DNA of 64,000 nucleotides from Lysobacter sp. Root690 (GCF_001427785.1 NZ_LMHM01000017.1:18082-82081); one strand, 5' to 3'; shown: positions 17,339-27,000, numbered from the stretch's first letter. Translations and numbers: made by a program. The notes: generated from the sequence alone by a model not told the origin.

Positions 17339-18024
17339 GCGCGCACGAGTCCAAGGGCGAACAGGCCGGTGTCGATCAGGCCGGTGTCGATCAGGTCGGT
17401 GCGAACCAGCCCGGTGTAAGTCAGCCCGAGGTCAATCAGGCCCGCGCCCAGTCCGGCCCGAAGATGACCAAGATCATGGTCGGCGTCGCGCTCGGAGCGT
17501 TCGCCTTCACCTTCGCGCTGGTGCCGATGTACCGCATCGCCTGCGAGAAAGTGTTCGGCATCCGCCTGGAACGTGGCGTGGCCGAGGCCGATCTCGGCGG
17601 GCACGCGGTCTCCGATCGCATGGTCACCGTGCAGTTCGACGGCAGCGTCAATTCCAAGCTGCCGTGGGACTTCAAGCCGCACGTGCTCAGCATGAAGGTG
17701 CGTCCGGGCGAGCAGTACGAGACCACCTACTACGCCCGTAACACGACGGACCGTGCGATCGTCGGCAGCGCCTCGCCTTCGGTGGCGCCGGCGCGCGCGT
17801 CGGGCTATTTCAACAAGACCGAATGCTTCTGCTTCACCGCCCAGACCTTGCAGGCCGGCGAAGCGCGCGAAATGCCGGTGCGTTTCATCATCGACCCGAA
17901 TCTTCCGGCCGATGTCGAAACGGTCACCTTGTCCTACACGTTCTTCAAGAACGACGCGCTGACCGCGCGCCTGCAGCAGGGGGCGACGTCGAAGACGCCG
18001 GCCTCGCCGCTGGCGGCGCCGTAA
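17335..18024 (+). CDS. ctaG: Cytochrome c oxidase assembly protein CtaG (Cox11)
   Basis: A 229-residue Cox11-type copper chaperone that delivers copper to CuB of subunit I. It has one membrane helix (about 44-65), the VPMYRIACEKVFG motif, and the copper-binding CFCF within NKTECFCFTAQTL in a periplasmic immunoglobulin-like domain. The ATG at 17335 overlaps the stop of the small upstream gene. Ahead of the helix is an odd cytoplasmic extension of five-residue repeats (AGVDQ, AGVDQ, VGANQ, PGVSQ, PEVNQ), encoded by a 15-bp tandem repeat at about 17363-17440, not typical of the family. Confidence 0.95.
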   Translation: MSAHESKGEQAGVDQAGVDQVGANQPGVSQPEVNQARAQSGPKMTKIMVGVALGAFAFTFALVPMYRIACEKVFGIRLERGVAEADLGGHAVSDRMVTVQFDGSVNSKLPWDFKPHVLSMKVRPGEQYETTYYARNTTDRAIVGSASPSVAPARASGYFNKTECFCFTAQTLQAGEAREMPVRFIIDPNLPADVETVTLSYTFFKNDALTARLQQGATSKTPASPLAAP

Positions 18025-18055
18025 GCCTCGCACTAATCACCAACGGAACGCCGCC

Positions 18056-18934
18056 ATGGCCCACGCCCACACGCCAGACGCCAACATCTACTACGTGCCG
18101 CACAGCAGCCGCTGGCCGTTCCTCGGTTCGATCGGGCTGTTCACCACCATGATCGGCGTCGCCAGCTGGCTCAACGAAGTCAACTGGGGCAAGCCCACCT
18201 TCTTCGTCGGCATCGCGATGATGATCGGCGTGCTGTTCGGCTGGTTCGGCGACGTGATCCGCGAATCGGTGCGCGGCAACTACAACAAGCAGGTCGACGT
18301 GTCCTTCCGCATGGGCATGGTCTGGTTCATTTTCTCGGAAGTGATGTTCTTCGCCGCGTTCTTCGGCGCGCTGTTCTACGCGCGCCAGTTCGCGCTGCCG
18401 TGGCTCGGCGGCGACGGCGACGGCGTGATGACCAACAGCCTGCTGTGGCCGGAATTCAGCGCGGCCTGGCCGAGCAGCGGCCCCGGCGGCGTCGGCGGCG
18501 CGTTCGAGACCATCCCGGCATGGGGCCTGCCGCTGCTCAACACCCTGATCCTGCTGACCTCCGGTTCGACCGTCACCGCCGCGCACCACGCGCTCAAGGG
18601 CGGTCACCGCAAGGCGCTGCTGTTCTGGCTGGGCCTGACCGTGCTGCTGGGCTGCGTGTTCCTGTTCTTCCAGGCCGAGGAATACATCCACGCCTACACC
18701 GAGCTGAACCTGACCCTGGGTTCGGGCATCTACGGTTCGACCTTCTTCATGCTCACCGGCTTCCATGGTCTGCACGTGACCCTGGGTACCTTGATGCTGG
18801 CGATCATCTGGTTCCGCTGCCTCAAGGGCCATTTCGACAAGGACAACCACTTCGCGTTCGAAGCGGTGGCCTGGTACTGGCACTTCGTCGACGTGGTGTG
18901 GCTGGGTTTGTTCCTGTTCGTTTACGTGCTGTAA
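18056..18934 (+). CDS. ctaE: Cytochrome c oxidase subunit III
   Basis: A 292-residue seven-helix subunit III: the HSSRWPF start, FRMGMVWFIFSEVMFFAAFF with the conserved Glu, SGSTVTAAHHAL, FQAEEY, FFMLTGFHGLHVTLGT, and the C-terminal AWYWHFVDVVWLGLF. Subunit III stabilises the oxidase core. It follows ctaG by 31 bp and is the last structural gene before the terminator at 18970. Confidence 0.97.
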   Translation: MAHAHTPDANIYYVPHSSRWPFLGSIGLFTTMIGVASWLNEVNWGKPTFFVGIAMMIGVLFGWFGDVIRESVRGNYNKQVDVSFRMGMVWFIFSEVMFFAAFFGALFYARQFALPWLGGDGDGVMTNSLLWPEFSAAWPSSGPGGVGGAFETIPAWGLPLLNTLILLTSGSTVTAAHHALKGGHRKALLFWLGLTVLLGCVFLFFQAEEYIHAYTELNLTLGSGIYGSTFFMLTGFHGLHVTLGTLMLAIIWFRCLKGHFDKDNHFAFEAVAWYWHFVDVVWLGLFLFVYVL

Positions 18935-18969
18935 GCGCGCGACGACGAGAACGGTAAAACCATGACGAG

Positions 18970-18996
18970 GGCCGGCGCTGCCGGCCTTTCGTTTTT
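18970..18996 (+). terminator. Intrinsic terminator after the oxidase structural genes
   Basis: GGCCGGC-GCT-GCCGGCC perfect stem followed by TTTCGTTTTT, 35 bp after the ctaE stop. Confidence 0.85.
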
Positions 18997-19408
18997 GCGG
19001 TGGTGTTGGTGGTGTTGGGTGGTGTTGGGTTGTGTTTGTGGCGGTGCCGCGTCGTTTCTAGCCGCAGACACGCTCGATGCCGGTGGTGTGCAGGGTCTTA
19101 GATGCAGTAAAGAGCAGTCGAAGAGGTGAGTGCGCCAGTAGGGCACGACACCCCACGGCCGTCATTCCCGCGAAGGCGGGAATCCAGAGACTTCAAACGT
19201 TCTCGCACGAAAGGCCCTGGATGTTCGGCTCCGCCGAAGTAAAGCGGAGCCCGCCTTCGCGGGAATGACGATCTGGAGAGAGGCGCAAGCGTTCTGCTCA
19301 GCGGTTTCGGATCGGTCTGCGCTCGCTAGGACGCAGTGGCAAGGTGCGTTGTTCCCGCGCCGTAGCCAACGCAATCAGCCAGCCAACCTCGGCCAGCCAT
19401 CCACCGCC
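18997..19408. other. Intergenic region with GT-rich tract and repeat element
   Basis: Contains a TGGTGT/GGGTTGTG tract at about 19000-19045 and the element at 19161-19269. No gene is supported. Confidence 0.6.
19161..19269. repeat. MITE-like element with GTCATTCCCGCG ends
   Basis: A 109-bp unit whose ends are inverted copies (GTCATTCCCGCGAAGGCGGG and its complement) around a core containing TTCTCGCACGAAAGG and TTCGGCTCCGCCGAA. The same core and ends recur at 33967-34076 and 34320-34429. The ends resemble the dRS3 repeat family. Confidence 0.8.
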
Positions 19409-19636
19409 TCAATTCGGATTCGACCCCACCCCATGCGGCGTGATCCAGCCCATGTAGATCGCCAGGACCACCAGCAGGATCAGCGCGACGGACAGCGCGA
19501 TACGACGGGTCAGCGCGTTGACGGTGCGCTTGCTCTGACCCTTGTCCACCAGCATGTAATACAGACCGGCGCCCAGGTTCCACACGATGACGATCAGGAA
19601 GGCGACAACCAGCAGGATCTTCAGCGACTCGTTCAT
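19409..19636 (-). CDS. DUF2909-like twin-transmembrane protein
   Basis: A 75-residue protein with two membrane helices (about 5-27 and 46-66) separated by a basic loop (KGQSKRTVNALTRR). This matches the short DUF2909 family, often found beside oxidase assembly genes on the opposite strand. GAGGAGG lies a few bases before the ATG. A role in oxidase assembly is plausible from context but unproven. Confidence 0.8.
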   Translation of the reverse strand: MNESLKILLVVAFLIVIVWNLGAGLYYMLVDKGQSKRTVNALTRRIALSVALILLVVLAIYMGWITPHGVGSNPN

Positions 19637-19828
19637 CGCGGCCTCCTCGGGCGCGCGCGGCGCGCGCATGAATGCGAAGGCGGCATTATCGCTCCGATTC
19701 GCTGGTCGCGCCGAGTGCGGCATCGGGTCGCACCGGGCTGACGCGGGTGGCCGCGGTCGCCGGCGGTACAGTGGCGGCATGCGCGCCCACGCCACCCACG
19801 CGCTTCTCACCCATACGGACCGCGCACG

Positions 19829-20569
19829 ATGAGCCGCCGCGGCAGCCTGCTGTTCGGCTGGATCCTGGCGCTGGCGACGATCGCGGTGTTCGCCAGCCTG
19901 GGCCGCTGGCAATCGCATCGCGCGGTCGAGAAGCAGGCGATGCTCGATGCCGCCGCCGCGGTGCTGCACGATCGCCGTCCCAAGCCGCTGTCGCTCGCCG
20001 ACGATCCGGCGCGGCTGCGCGATTACGACTGGGCCTCGGGCCTCGGCTCGTTCGACGCGCGCGGCCCGCTGCTGCTCGACAACCAACAGCGCAACGGCCG
20101 CGCCGGCGTGCGCGTGTACCGCATCTTCCTGCCGCGCCAGAGCGGCCCGCTGCTGGTCGACCTGGGCTGGCTGCCGCTGGCCGGCGACCGCAAGCTGCCG
20201 GTCATCGCCAAGCCCGAGGGCGAATTCGCGCTCGGCGGCCTGCTGACCGCGCCGCCGTCCAGCGGCATCGCCCTGGGCGCCGGCATCGGCCGCGAAGGCG
20301 AGGGCTGGTTGCTGACCCGGGTCGATCCGGCCGCGATCGCCGCCGCGACCGGCCTGTCGGTGCCGCTGGCGCCTCGGGTGCTGCGCCTGGATCCGGCGAT
20401 CAAGCTCGGCTTCGAGCGCGATCTGGAACTGCTCGCCAACACCCTGCCGCCGCAGCAGCATCGCGGCTATGCGCTGCAGTGGTACGCGCTGGCCCTTGCG
20501 GTGCTGGCCACCGCGCTGATCCTCACCTTCCGCCGCAAGCGGACCCGCCCCGACGCCGCGAACCCATGA
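19829..20569 (+). CDS. SURF1-family oxidase assembly protein
   Basis: A 246-residue SURF1/Shy1 protein with one membrane helix at each end (about 7-27 and 220-238) and a periplasmic domain with LGRWQ, YRIFLPRQSGPLLVDLGWLPL and HRGYALQWYALAL. SURF1 proteins bind haem A and help insert it into subunit I. The stop overlaps the next start (ATGA). Confidence 0.93.
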   Translation: MSRRGSLLFGWILALATIAVFASLGRWQSHRAVEKQAMLDAAAAVLHDRRPKPLSLADDPARLRDYDWASGLGSFDARGPLLLDNQQRNGRAGVRVYRIFLPRQSGPLLVDLGWLPLAGDRKLPVIAKPEGEFALGGLLTAPPSSGIALGAGIGREGEGWLLTRVDPAAIAAATGLSVPLAPRVLRLDPAIKLGFERDLELLANTLPPQQHRGYALQWYALALAVLATALILTFRRKRTRPDAANP

Positions 20570-21147
20570 CCGACTCCGCTTCGACCGCCGCCGCCAACAA
20601 GCAGCGCAACCGCAATCGCCTGACCTTGGTGCTGATCGCCGCGTTCTTCTTCGTGCCGATGCTGGTGGCCGGGATCCTGCGCTTCACCGATCACCATCCG
20701 GCGGTGACCCGCCAGCACGGCGAATTGCTCGAACCCAAGCCCGATCTGCGCACGCACGAGCCGCGTCTGGCCGACGGCAAGCCCTATCCGTGGCAGCCGC
20801 AGGCGCGGGTGTGGCGCATCCTGGTCGCGCCGAAGGCCGATTGCCGCGAAGCCTGCGTCAAGCTGTCGCGCGAGCTGGACACGGTCTGGCAGTTGTTCGG
20901 CAAGGACGCCGACCAGGTCGACATCCTGTGGCTCGGCGCGCCGCCGGACGGGGCCGCGCGGCCGGTGTCGCTGCGGGTGCTGACCGATTCGCCGTCGCTG
21001 CGGGCCCAGCTGCCACGCCTGAACGATCCGGCCGGCACGCCGGTGTATGTGATCGACCCGAACGGCTTCGTGATTCTGCGCTACGCTCCCGGCTTCGAAC
21101 CCGGCGGTCTGCGCGCGGACCTCGTCAAGCTGCTGAAACTGATGTGA
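20566..21147 (+). CDS. Sco-like thioredoxin-fold protein in the oxidase block
   Basis: A 193-residue protein with an N-terminal membrane anchor (about 17-38) and a periplasmic thioredoxin-like domain. DCREAC (about residues 92-97) gives a Cys-x3-Cys pair at the place of the CPxxC motif of Sco copper chaperones, and TPVYVIDPNGFVILRY is the matching C-terminal strand pair. The usual Sco metal-binding His is not evident. Translationally coupled to SURF1 and upstream of ctaA. Probable role: CuA assembly or thiol redox. The family is often annotated only as hypothetical. Confidence 0.75.
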   Translation: MTDSASTAAANKQRNRNRLTLVLIAAFFFVPMLVAGILRFTDHHPAVTRQHGELLEPKPDLRTHEPRLADGKPYPWQPQARVWRILVAPKADCREACVKLSRELDTVWQLFGKDADQVDILWLGAPPDGAARPVSLRVLTDSPSLRAQLPRLNDPAGTPVYVIDPNGFVILRYAPGFEPGGLRADLVKLLKLM

Positions 21148-21211
21148 TCGGTGGGCCGGCGCGGCGCGCTGGCCCCGGTATCGCAAGCATCGAGCAGGAA
21201 AGAGTTTTCGA

Positions 21212-22375
21212 ATGAGCGTAGCGAGCATGACCGGCCTGAGCGCTTCGGGCCTGTACAAGAATTTCCACCGCATCGCCTGGCTGGCCGTCGCGCTGGCTTT
21301 GTGCGTGATCGTGTTCGGCGCCTTCGTGCGCCTGTCCAACGCCGGCCTGAGCTGCCCGGACTGGCCGACCTGCTACGGCCGCGCCGCGTGGCCGACCACC
21401 GCGCACGAGATCACCGACCACGCCGCGACCGCGATCCGCCCGGTCGAAGTGCACAAGGCCTGGCGCGAACAATTCCATCGCATGATCGCCGGCCTGCTCG
21501 GCGTGCTGGTGCTGACCCTGGCGCTGGTGTCGGCGCGTCGGCGCAGCAAGGGCATGCTGCAGATCGCGCTGGCCGCCGCAGTGGTCGCGATCGCGATTCC
21601 GCTGTACATGAAAAGCGAACACGTCGCCGCGTCGGGATTGGCGATCCTCGGCGAAGCGATCCTGCTCGGCGCGGCCTTGCGCTGGAGCAACACCGACCTG
21701 TCGCGCGCCTCGGCGCTGACCCTGGCGGTGATCATCTTCCAGGCCCTGCTGGGCATGTGGACGGTGACCTGGCTGCTCAAGCCGATCGTGGTGATGGGCC
21801 ATCTGCTGGGTGGATTACTGACGTTCTCGCTGCTGGTGTGGATCGCGTGGCGCGCCACCAACCAGCCGATCCGGCTGGCCGATGCGGTCAGCGTGCGCCG
21901 CTTGATCATGCTCGGCATCGCCGTGCTCGGCGTGCAGATCGCGCTCGGCGGCTGGACCAGCGCCAATTACGCCGCGCTCGCCTGCGGCAACGATTTCCCG
22001 ACCTGCGTCGGCCAATGGATGCCGCGCCACGATTTCCGCGAAGCGTTCGTGCTGTGGCGCGGGATCGGCGTGGACTACGAAGGCGGCATTCTCGACGGCG
22101 AGGCGCGCATCGCGATCCAGCTCGCGCACCGGGCGATGGCGATGGTCGTGTTCGTCTATCTGCTGGGCCTGATGGTGAAACTGCTGCGCACCCCGGGCAT
22201 GCGCGGTTGGGCGAGTCTGCTGGGCGCGCTGACCTTGTTGCAGGTCGGCCTGGGCATCGCCAACGTCAAACTCAGCCTGCCGCTCGCGGTCGCGGTCGCG
22301 CACAACGCTGGCGCGGTGCTGCTGCTGTTCGTGCTGGTATCGCTGCTCGCGCGCCTGCGCACGCCGGAGACCTGA
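21212..22375 (+). CDS. ctaA: Haem A synthase
   Basis: A 387-residue multi-helix CtaA/Cox15 protein: [31 protein letters not shown] with a haem His, [27 protein letters not shown] and [12 protein letters not shown]. It oxidises haem O to haem A. AGGAAAGAG precedes the ATG. The TGATG junction at 22373-22377 overlaps with ctaB. Confidence 0.96.
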   Translation: MSVASMTGLSASGLYKNFHRIAWLAVALALCVIVFGAFVRLSNAGLSCPDWPTCYGRAAWPTTAHEITDHAATAIRPVEVHKAWREQFHRMIAGLLGVLVLTLALVSARRRSKGMLQIALAAAVVAIAIPLYMKSEHVAASGLAILGEAILLGAALRWSNTDLSRASALTLAVIIFQALLGMWTVTWLLKPIVVMGHLLGGLLTFSLLVWIAWRATNQPIRLADAVSVRRLIMLGIAVLGVQIALGGWTSANYAALACGNDFPTCVGQWMPRHDFREAFVLWRGIGVDYEGGILDGEARIAIQLAHRAMAMVVFVYLLGLMVKLLRTPGMRGWASLLGALTLLQVGLGIANVKLSLPLAVAVAHNAGAVLLLFVLVSLLARLRTPET

Positions 22376-23307
22376 TGAACGCCACCAGCCGTCCCACCGC
22401 GAGGCAATACTGGGCGCTGACCAAGCCGCGCGTGGTCGCGTTGATCGTGTTCACCGCGATCGTCGGCATGTTCCTGGCGGTGCCGGGCTGGCCGCCGCTG
22501 CGCGAGTCGGTGCTGGGTTTTCTCGGCATCTGGCTGGCCGCGTCCTCGGCCGCGGCGATCAACCAACTGCTGGATTCGCGCATCGACGCGAAGATGGCGC
22601 GCACCTCGTGGCGGCCGATCGTCGCAGGCCAGGTGTCGCCGACCCAGGCGCTGGTGTTCGCGCTGATTCTCGCCGCCGCCTCGATGCTGATCCTGGTGCT
22701 GTGGGTCAACGTGATCACCGCGGTGCTGACCTTCGCCTCGCTGATCGGCTACGCGGTGATCTACACCGTGTTCCTCAAGCGCGCCACGCCGCAGAACATT
22801 GTGATCGGCGGCGTCGCCGGCGCCGCGCCGCCGCTGCTGGGCTGGGCCGCGGTCACCGGCATGCAGGGGCCGTGGGACTGGGCGCACGCGCTGCTGCTGG
22901 TATTGATCATTTTCGTGTGGACGCCGCCGCATTTCTGGGCGCTGGCGATCTTCCGCCGCGCCGACTACGCGCGCGCGATGGTGCCGATGCTGCCGGTCAC
23001 CCACGGCGTGCAGTACACGCGCTGGCAGATCCTGTTCTACACCGTGCTGCTGGTGGCCGTGACCGTGCTGCCGTGGGCGGTGGGCATGAGCGGCGTGTTC
23101 TACCTGGGCGGCGCCCTCGTGCTCGGCGCGATGTTCCTGTACTACGCCTGGAAACTGATGGACCCGCCCGACGAGTTGTACGCGATGCGGGTTTTCAACT
23201 ACTCGATCGTCTACTTGATGGCGTTGTTCGCGTTCTTGATGATCGACCACTGGATGCTGCCGGCGTTGCAGCCGGCCGCGGCCTTCGAGCTGCGCCAAGT
23301 GGGTTGA
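22375..23307 (+). CDS. ctaB: Protohaem IX farnesyltransferase (haem O synthase)
   Basis: A 310-residue UbiA-type prenyltransferase: [14 protein letters not shown], the Asp-rich [43 protein letters not shown] and [12 protein letters not shown]. It farnesylates haem B, the substrate-forming step for CtaA. It starts inside the ctaA stop and closes the oxidase/haem A block. Confidence 0.96.
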   Translation: MNATSRPTARQYWALTKPRVVALIVFTAIVGMFLAVPGWPPLRESVLGFLGIWLAASSAAAINQLLDSRIDAKMARTSWRPIVAGQVSPTQALVFALILAAASMLILVLWVNVITAVLTFASLIGYAVIYTVFLKRATPQNIVIGGVAGAAPPLLGWAAVTGMQGPWDWAHALLLVLIIFVWTPPHFWALAIFRRADYARAMVPMLPVTHGVQYTRWQILFYTVLLVAVTVLPWAVGMSGVFYLGGALVLGAMFLYYAWKLMDPPDELYAMRVFNYSIVYLMALFAFLMIDHWMLPALQPAAAFELRQVG

Positions 23308-23361
23308 TCGGTCGCGCCGCCGAACGCGCGACCACCATTGAAGTCAGGGGAGATGCTGTCG

Positions 23362-24672
23362 ATGAGGAATCCGATCCTTCGTTCCATCACGGCGCTCCTG
23401 CCGCTGGCCATCGCCTTCGCGGCCTCGGCGCAGACCGCATCGCCGGCCGATGCGTCGGTGGCCGACGATCTGGTGGTGACCGCGGCCAAGCTGTTCGACG
23501 CGCGTAGCGGCAAGCTGATCGACCGGCCGCAGGTGCTGATCCGCGACGGCCGCATTATTGAGGTCGGCCGCATCGGCGACGCCGTACCCGATGGGATCAA
23601 GCGCCTGGACCTGGCCGGCATGACCTTGCTGCCGGGCCTGATCGACATGCACACCCATCTGGATTCCGATCCGTCCTACGGCGGCTACACTGGTCTGCAG
23701 TTCAACGATCGGTTCTGGTCGGTGCTCGCGGTCAAGCACGCGCAGCAGACCCTCGATGCCGGTTTCACCACCGTGCGCAACGTCGGCGCCGATGCCTGGA
23801 ACGATGTCGGCCTGCGCCAGGCCATCGACGAAGGCCAGCTGCGCGGTCCGCGCATCGTCACCGCGGCGTATTCCTTCGGCGCCACCGGCGGGCATTGCGA
23901 TTCGACCTTTTTCCCGCCGTCGATGAACCAGAAGAGCCCGTACAACGCCGACTCGCCCGAACAGGCGCGCCAGCGCGTGCGCGAGCTGCGCAAGTACGGC
24001 GCGCAGGTGATCAAGATCTGCGCCACCGGCGGCGTGTTCTCGCGCAATACCGAGCCGGGTCAGCAGCAGATGAGCTATGAGGACATGAAGGCCGTCGCCG
24101 ATGAAGCGCACCAGTGGGGCCTGCGCGTCGCCGCGCACGCGCACGGCGCCAGCGGCATCCGCGATGCGATACGCGCCGGGGTCGACACCATCGAGCACGC
24201 CAGCCTGATCGACGACGAAGGCATTCGCCTCGCCAAGCAACACGGCGCGTGGTTGTCGATGGACATCTACAACACCGATTACACCCAGGCCGAGGGCAAG
24301 AAGAACGGCGTGCTCGAGGACAACCTGCGCAAGGATCGCGAAGTCGCCGACATCCAGCGCGAGAATTTCCGCCGCGCGCATGCGGCCGGGGTGAAGATGG
24401 TCTACGGCACCGACGCGGGCGTGTACCCGCACGGTCAAAACGGCCGCCAGTTCGCGGTCATGACCCGCTACGGCATGAGCGCGGCGCAGGCGATCCAGGC
24501 GGCGACCGCGAACGCGGCCGAGGCATTGGGACGCAAGGACGTCGGCATCGTCGAGAAAGGCCGCTGGGGCGATTTGATCGCGGTTGCCGGCGATCCGACT
24601 CAGGACGTGACCTTGCTGGCTTCGGTGCCGGTGGTGATCAAGGGTGGCGAAGTGGTGAAGGACGCGCGCTGA
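23362..24672 (+). CDS. Secreted metal-dependent amidohydrolase
   Basis: A 436-residue amidohydrolase-superfamily enzyme with a signal peptide (about 1-24, ending AASAQ). Metal ligands appear in order: HTH in DMHTHLD, the Lys of VIKICATGGV (often carboxylated), the His of AAHAHG and IEHASLID, and Asp in YGTDAG. It is closest in style to imidazolonepropionase-like/Xaa-Pro dipeptidases, which cleave peptides with C-terminal Pro or Arg/Lys. The exact substrate is unknown. Start ATG 23362 has AGGGGAG nine bases upstream; ATG 23353 abuts that site and is less likely. Confidence 0.88.
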   Translation: MRNPILRSITALLPLAIAFAASAQTASPADASVADDLVVTAAKLFDARSGKLIDRPQVLIRDGRIIEVGRIGDAVPDGIKRLDLAGMTLLPGLIDMHTHLDSDPSYGGYTGLQFNDRFWSVLAVKHAQQTLDAGFTTVRNVGADAWNDVGLRQAIDEGQLRGPRIVTAAYSFGATGGHCDSTFFPPSMNQKSPYNADSPEQARQRVRELRKYGAQVIKICATGGVFSRNTEPGQQQMSYEDMKAVADEAHQWGLRVAAHAHGASGIRDAIRAGVDTIEHASLIDDEGIRLAKQHGAWLSMDIYNTDYTQAEGKKNGVLEDNLRKDREVADIQRENFRRAHAAGVKMVYGTDAGVYPHGQNGRQFAVMTRYGMSAAQAIQAATANAAEALGRKDVGIVEKGRWGDLIAVAGDPTQDVTLLASVPVVIKGGEVVKDAR

Positions 24673-24691
24673 GCGGCGCGCGTCCTTATTT
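24660..24691 (+). terminator. Intrinsic terminator overlapping the amidohydrolase stop
   Basis: GGACGCGCGC-TGAGCG-GCGCGCGTCC followed by TTATTT. The last codons and TGA lie within the stem. Confidence 0.65.
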
Positions 24692-25177
24692 CCAACCGTC
24701 CTCGCGCAGGCGCGTCAGGCTGCGATCGCGATTGCGGTACAGCAGCCAGGCGCCGATGCCGACCACGCCGAACGACGCCAGCGCGGTGGCGAGGCCGAAG
24801 CTCAGACCCAGGCCGCGCAGCGCCGGCACGCGCACGGCGATTTCCGCCGCGGTCGCCGCGAGCAAACCGATATAGGACCAGCCGATCAGCTCGTAATGGC
24901 GTTGCAGCCAACGCTCGGCCGGCCGCTTGCGATAGGCAGGATAGAAGCCGGCGGCCAGCGTGCCCAGGCTGATCAGCGCAAGCACATGGAACGGCCCGAA
25001 CCCGCCGAACACCCGATAGATCATCAACGCGGTGAGATTGAGCGTCAGCATCGCGGCGACATAGCCGTAACCGAGCCAGCGATGCAGGCGCGTGCCCTTG
25101 CGGCGCAACAGGACCGCGGCGCCGAGCGACACCGCCAGCACGCCGACCGCGGTATGCACCAGACCGAGCGTATTCAT
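24686..25177 (-). CDS. DUF2306-like membrane protein
   Basis: A 163-residue membrane protein with four to five helices (LGLVHTAVGVLAVSLGAAVLL; VFGGFGPFHVLALISLGTLAAG). The conserved pattern of basic residues and His between helices (KGTRLHRWLGYGY, WLQRHYELIGWSYIGL) fits the DUF2306 family; function unknown. AGGAGGTGG precedes the ATG at 25177. It is convergent with the amidohydrolase gene. Confidence 0.8.
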   Translation of the reverse strand: MNTLGLVHTAVGVLAVSLGAAVLLRRKGTRLHRWLGYGYVAAMLTLNLTALMIYRVFGGFGPFHVLALISLGTLAAGFYPAYRKRPAERWLQRHYELIGWSYIGLLAATAAEIAVRVPALRGLGLSFGLATALASFGVVGIGAWLLYRNRDRSLTRLREDGWK

Positions 25178-25309
25178 GCGCCACCTCCTGTGGCGATCGT
25201 GCCGCCCCGGGTGGAGCGGCGCCGGCCCCATCCTCGCCGCGCCGCATCCATCGGCGGCACTGAGGAATGTCAGTGCCGGACGGTTATGCCGACCGGCCTG
25301 CCGCGCGGG

Positions 25310-26311
25310 TCAGTCGGCGATGTCTTCGGCCGCCGCCGGGATTGCAGGCCGCTTGCGCGCATAACGACGCGCGATATGCGCGCACACGATCAACTGCAAC
25401 TGATGGAAGATCATCACCGGCAGCACGATCGCGCCGAGCGCGCTGCTCGCGAACAGGATCTTCGCCATCGGCACGCCAGTGGCCAGGCTCTTCTTCGAGC
25501 CGCAGAACACGATCGCGATTTCGTCCTCGCGCGAAAACCCCATCCGGCGCGCGGCGAAGGTGGTGGTCAGCATCACCACCGCGAGCAGCAACGCGCATAC
25601 GCCGATCACCACGTACAACGCGCCCAGCGGCGTGTTCTGCCACAGGCCGCTGCTGACCGAGGCGGCGAACGCGGTGTAGACCACCAGCAGCACCGTGCCC
25701 TGGTCGGTATAGCGCAACACCGCGCGCTGGCGTTCGACCCAGGCGCCGATCCAGCGCCGCAGCAGATGCCCGGCCACGAACGGCACTAGCAACTGCAGCA
25801 TGATCTTGCCGATCGCTTCGCCCGGGTTCGCCATCGCGCCGTGCGCGCCGGCCAGCGCGCTCATCAGCAGCGGGGTCAGGAACACGCCGAGCAGGCTCGA
25901 CGCCGATGCGCTGCATACCGCCGCCGGCACGTTGCCGCCGGCCATCGAGGTGAACGCGATCGAGGACTGCACGGTCGAGGGCAGGGTGCACAGGAACAAC
26001 AGGCCCAGGTACAACTCCGGCGTCAGCCAGTGGCCCGACAGTGGCCGCAGCATCAGGCCGAGCAGCGGAAACAGCACGAAGGTGCTGGCGAAGATCACCA
26101 GGTGCAATCGCCAATGCAAGGCGCCGGCGAGGATCGCTTCGCGCGACAGGCGCGCGCCGTGCAGGAAGAACAGCGCGGCGATCGCGATATTGGTGAAGTC
26201 GTCCAGGGCGCCTGCTGACACGCCGCGGACCGGGAACCACCAGGCCAGCGCGACCGCGCCGAGCAGGGCCAGGGTGAAGCCGTCGACGCGCAGACGTTTT
26301 AGCCAATGCAT
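25310..26311 (-). CDS. SLC10A7/YfeH-like bile acid:sodium symporter family protein
   Basis: A 333-residue, roughly ten-helix transporter of the BASS superfamily, SLC10A7/YfeH branch: FFLHGARLSREAI, LLFLCTLPSTVQSSIAFTSMAGGN and FCGSKKSLATGVPMA are diagnostic. Substrates of bacterial members are not settled; the eukaryotic relatives affect calcium handling. ATG 26311 has no clear ribosome site. The upstream DNA is a heptamer repeat plus an inverted REP pair. Confidence 0.85.
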   Translation of the reverse strand: MHWLKRLRVDGFTLALLGAVALAWWFPVRGVSAGALDDFTNIAIAALFFLHGARLSREAILAGALHWRLHLVIFASTFVLFPLLGLMLRPLSGHWLTPELYLGLLFLCTLPSTVQSSIAFTSMAGGNVPAAVCSASASSLLGVFLTPLLMSALAGAHGAMANPGEAIGKIMLQLLVPFVAGHLLRRWIGAWVERQRAVLRYTDQGTVLLVVYTAFAASVSSGLWQNTPLGALYVVIGVCALLLAVVMLTTTFAARRMGFSREDEIAIVFCGSKKSLATGVPMAKILFASSALGAIVLPVMIFHQLQLIVCAHIARRYARKRPAIPAAAEDIAD

Positions 26312-26317
26312 GGAGGG

Positions 26318-26354
26318 CGGGGATTCGGGATTGGGGATTGGGGATTCGAGATTA
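26318..26354 (+). repeat. GGGATT(C/G) heptamer tract
   Basis: Four to five heptamers of GGGATTC/GGGATTG type directly upstream of the BASS gene start; same family as the tracts at 30421, 34541, 39518 and 41107. Confidence 0.75.
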
Positions 26355-26390
26355 GCGCCAGTGCCATCGCCGCGAATGCGGGTTTCGCAC

Positions 26391-26420
26391 TGTAGGAGCG
26401 GCGCGAGCCGCGACAGCGCC
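26391..26420 (+). repeat. GTAG REP element
   Basis: REP head and GCGGC/GCCGC stem. Forms an inverted pair (BIME-like) with the copy at 26503. Confidence 0.85.
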
Positions 26421-26502
26421 ACTTCACATGCGACGCTTCCGGCCTGGGCGCGGTGATGGGTTGACGCTCGACCTCGCCGTTGCGGCGAGGTTTCATTGGC
26501 GC

Positions 26503-26528
26503 TGTCGCGGCTCGCGCCGCTCCTACAG
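26503..26528 (-). repeat. GTAG REP element
   Basis: Inverted partner of the REP at 26391, with about 80 bp between them. Confidence 0.85.
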
Positions 26529-26589
26529 GGGGCGGACGAAGCCTGCGTTGCGACCGGGAGCTCCGCCATCGGCGAACGCACCCGTCACC

Positions 26590-26964
26590 TCACCAAGGCT
26601 TGACCTTGTCCGCGATCTCCGCCGCGCTGTCCGGCGTCACGTACCACTTGCCCGGGTCTTCGTATTCGAAGTCGATCGCGACTTCGGCTGCTTCGCGGTT
26701 GATGCGGATGATGCACACCCGCCACGGCGCCTTGTCCTTGACCTGGGTGACCCGGCGCAGTTCTTCCAGGCGGTTCTCGATCTCCACGCCCGATGGCGTC
26801 AGCGGTTCGCCCGGCTGGTCCTTGTCGTAGCGGAAGCCGTTGAGGCGGCTGATGCCGTCGCCGTACCACGCGATCAGCGCGTAACCGTCCCACGGCCGTT
26901 CGCCGGCCTTGGGGTCGACCACGATCAGGCGCGCGATCTCGCCAAGCAATTCGTCTCTGTTCAT
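26590..26964 (-). CDS. Probable immunity protein (YezG/DUF600-like)
   Basis: A 124-residue acidic cytosolic protein. The C-terminal phrase FEYEDPGKWYVTPDSAAEIADKVKPW and the central CIIRINREAAEVAIDFEYED resemble DUF600/YezG antitoxins, which neutralise nuclease toxins such as Bacillus YeeF. It lies 36 bp downstream of, and on the same strand as, a predicted nonspecific endonuclease, the usual toxin-then-immunity order. The family call is from eye-level similarity, so moderate confidence. Confidence 0.6.
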   Translation of the reverse strand: MNRDELLGEIARLIVVDPKAGERPWDGYALIAWYGDGISRLNGFRYDKDQPGEPLTPSGVEIENRLEELRRVTQVKDKAPWRVCIIRINREAAEVAIDFEYEDPGKWYVTPDSAAEIADKVKPW

Positions 26965-27000
26965 GTCCTGCCTTGCGTATCGGTAAGGGCGCGCCGGCGA

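Noticed and set aside
23310..23333. Terminator between ctaB and the amidohydrolase gene
   Set aside because: GGTCGCGC/GCGCGACC can pair, but there is no T-run and the loop is large, so it is not listed as a terminator.
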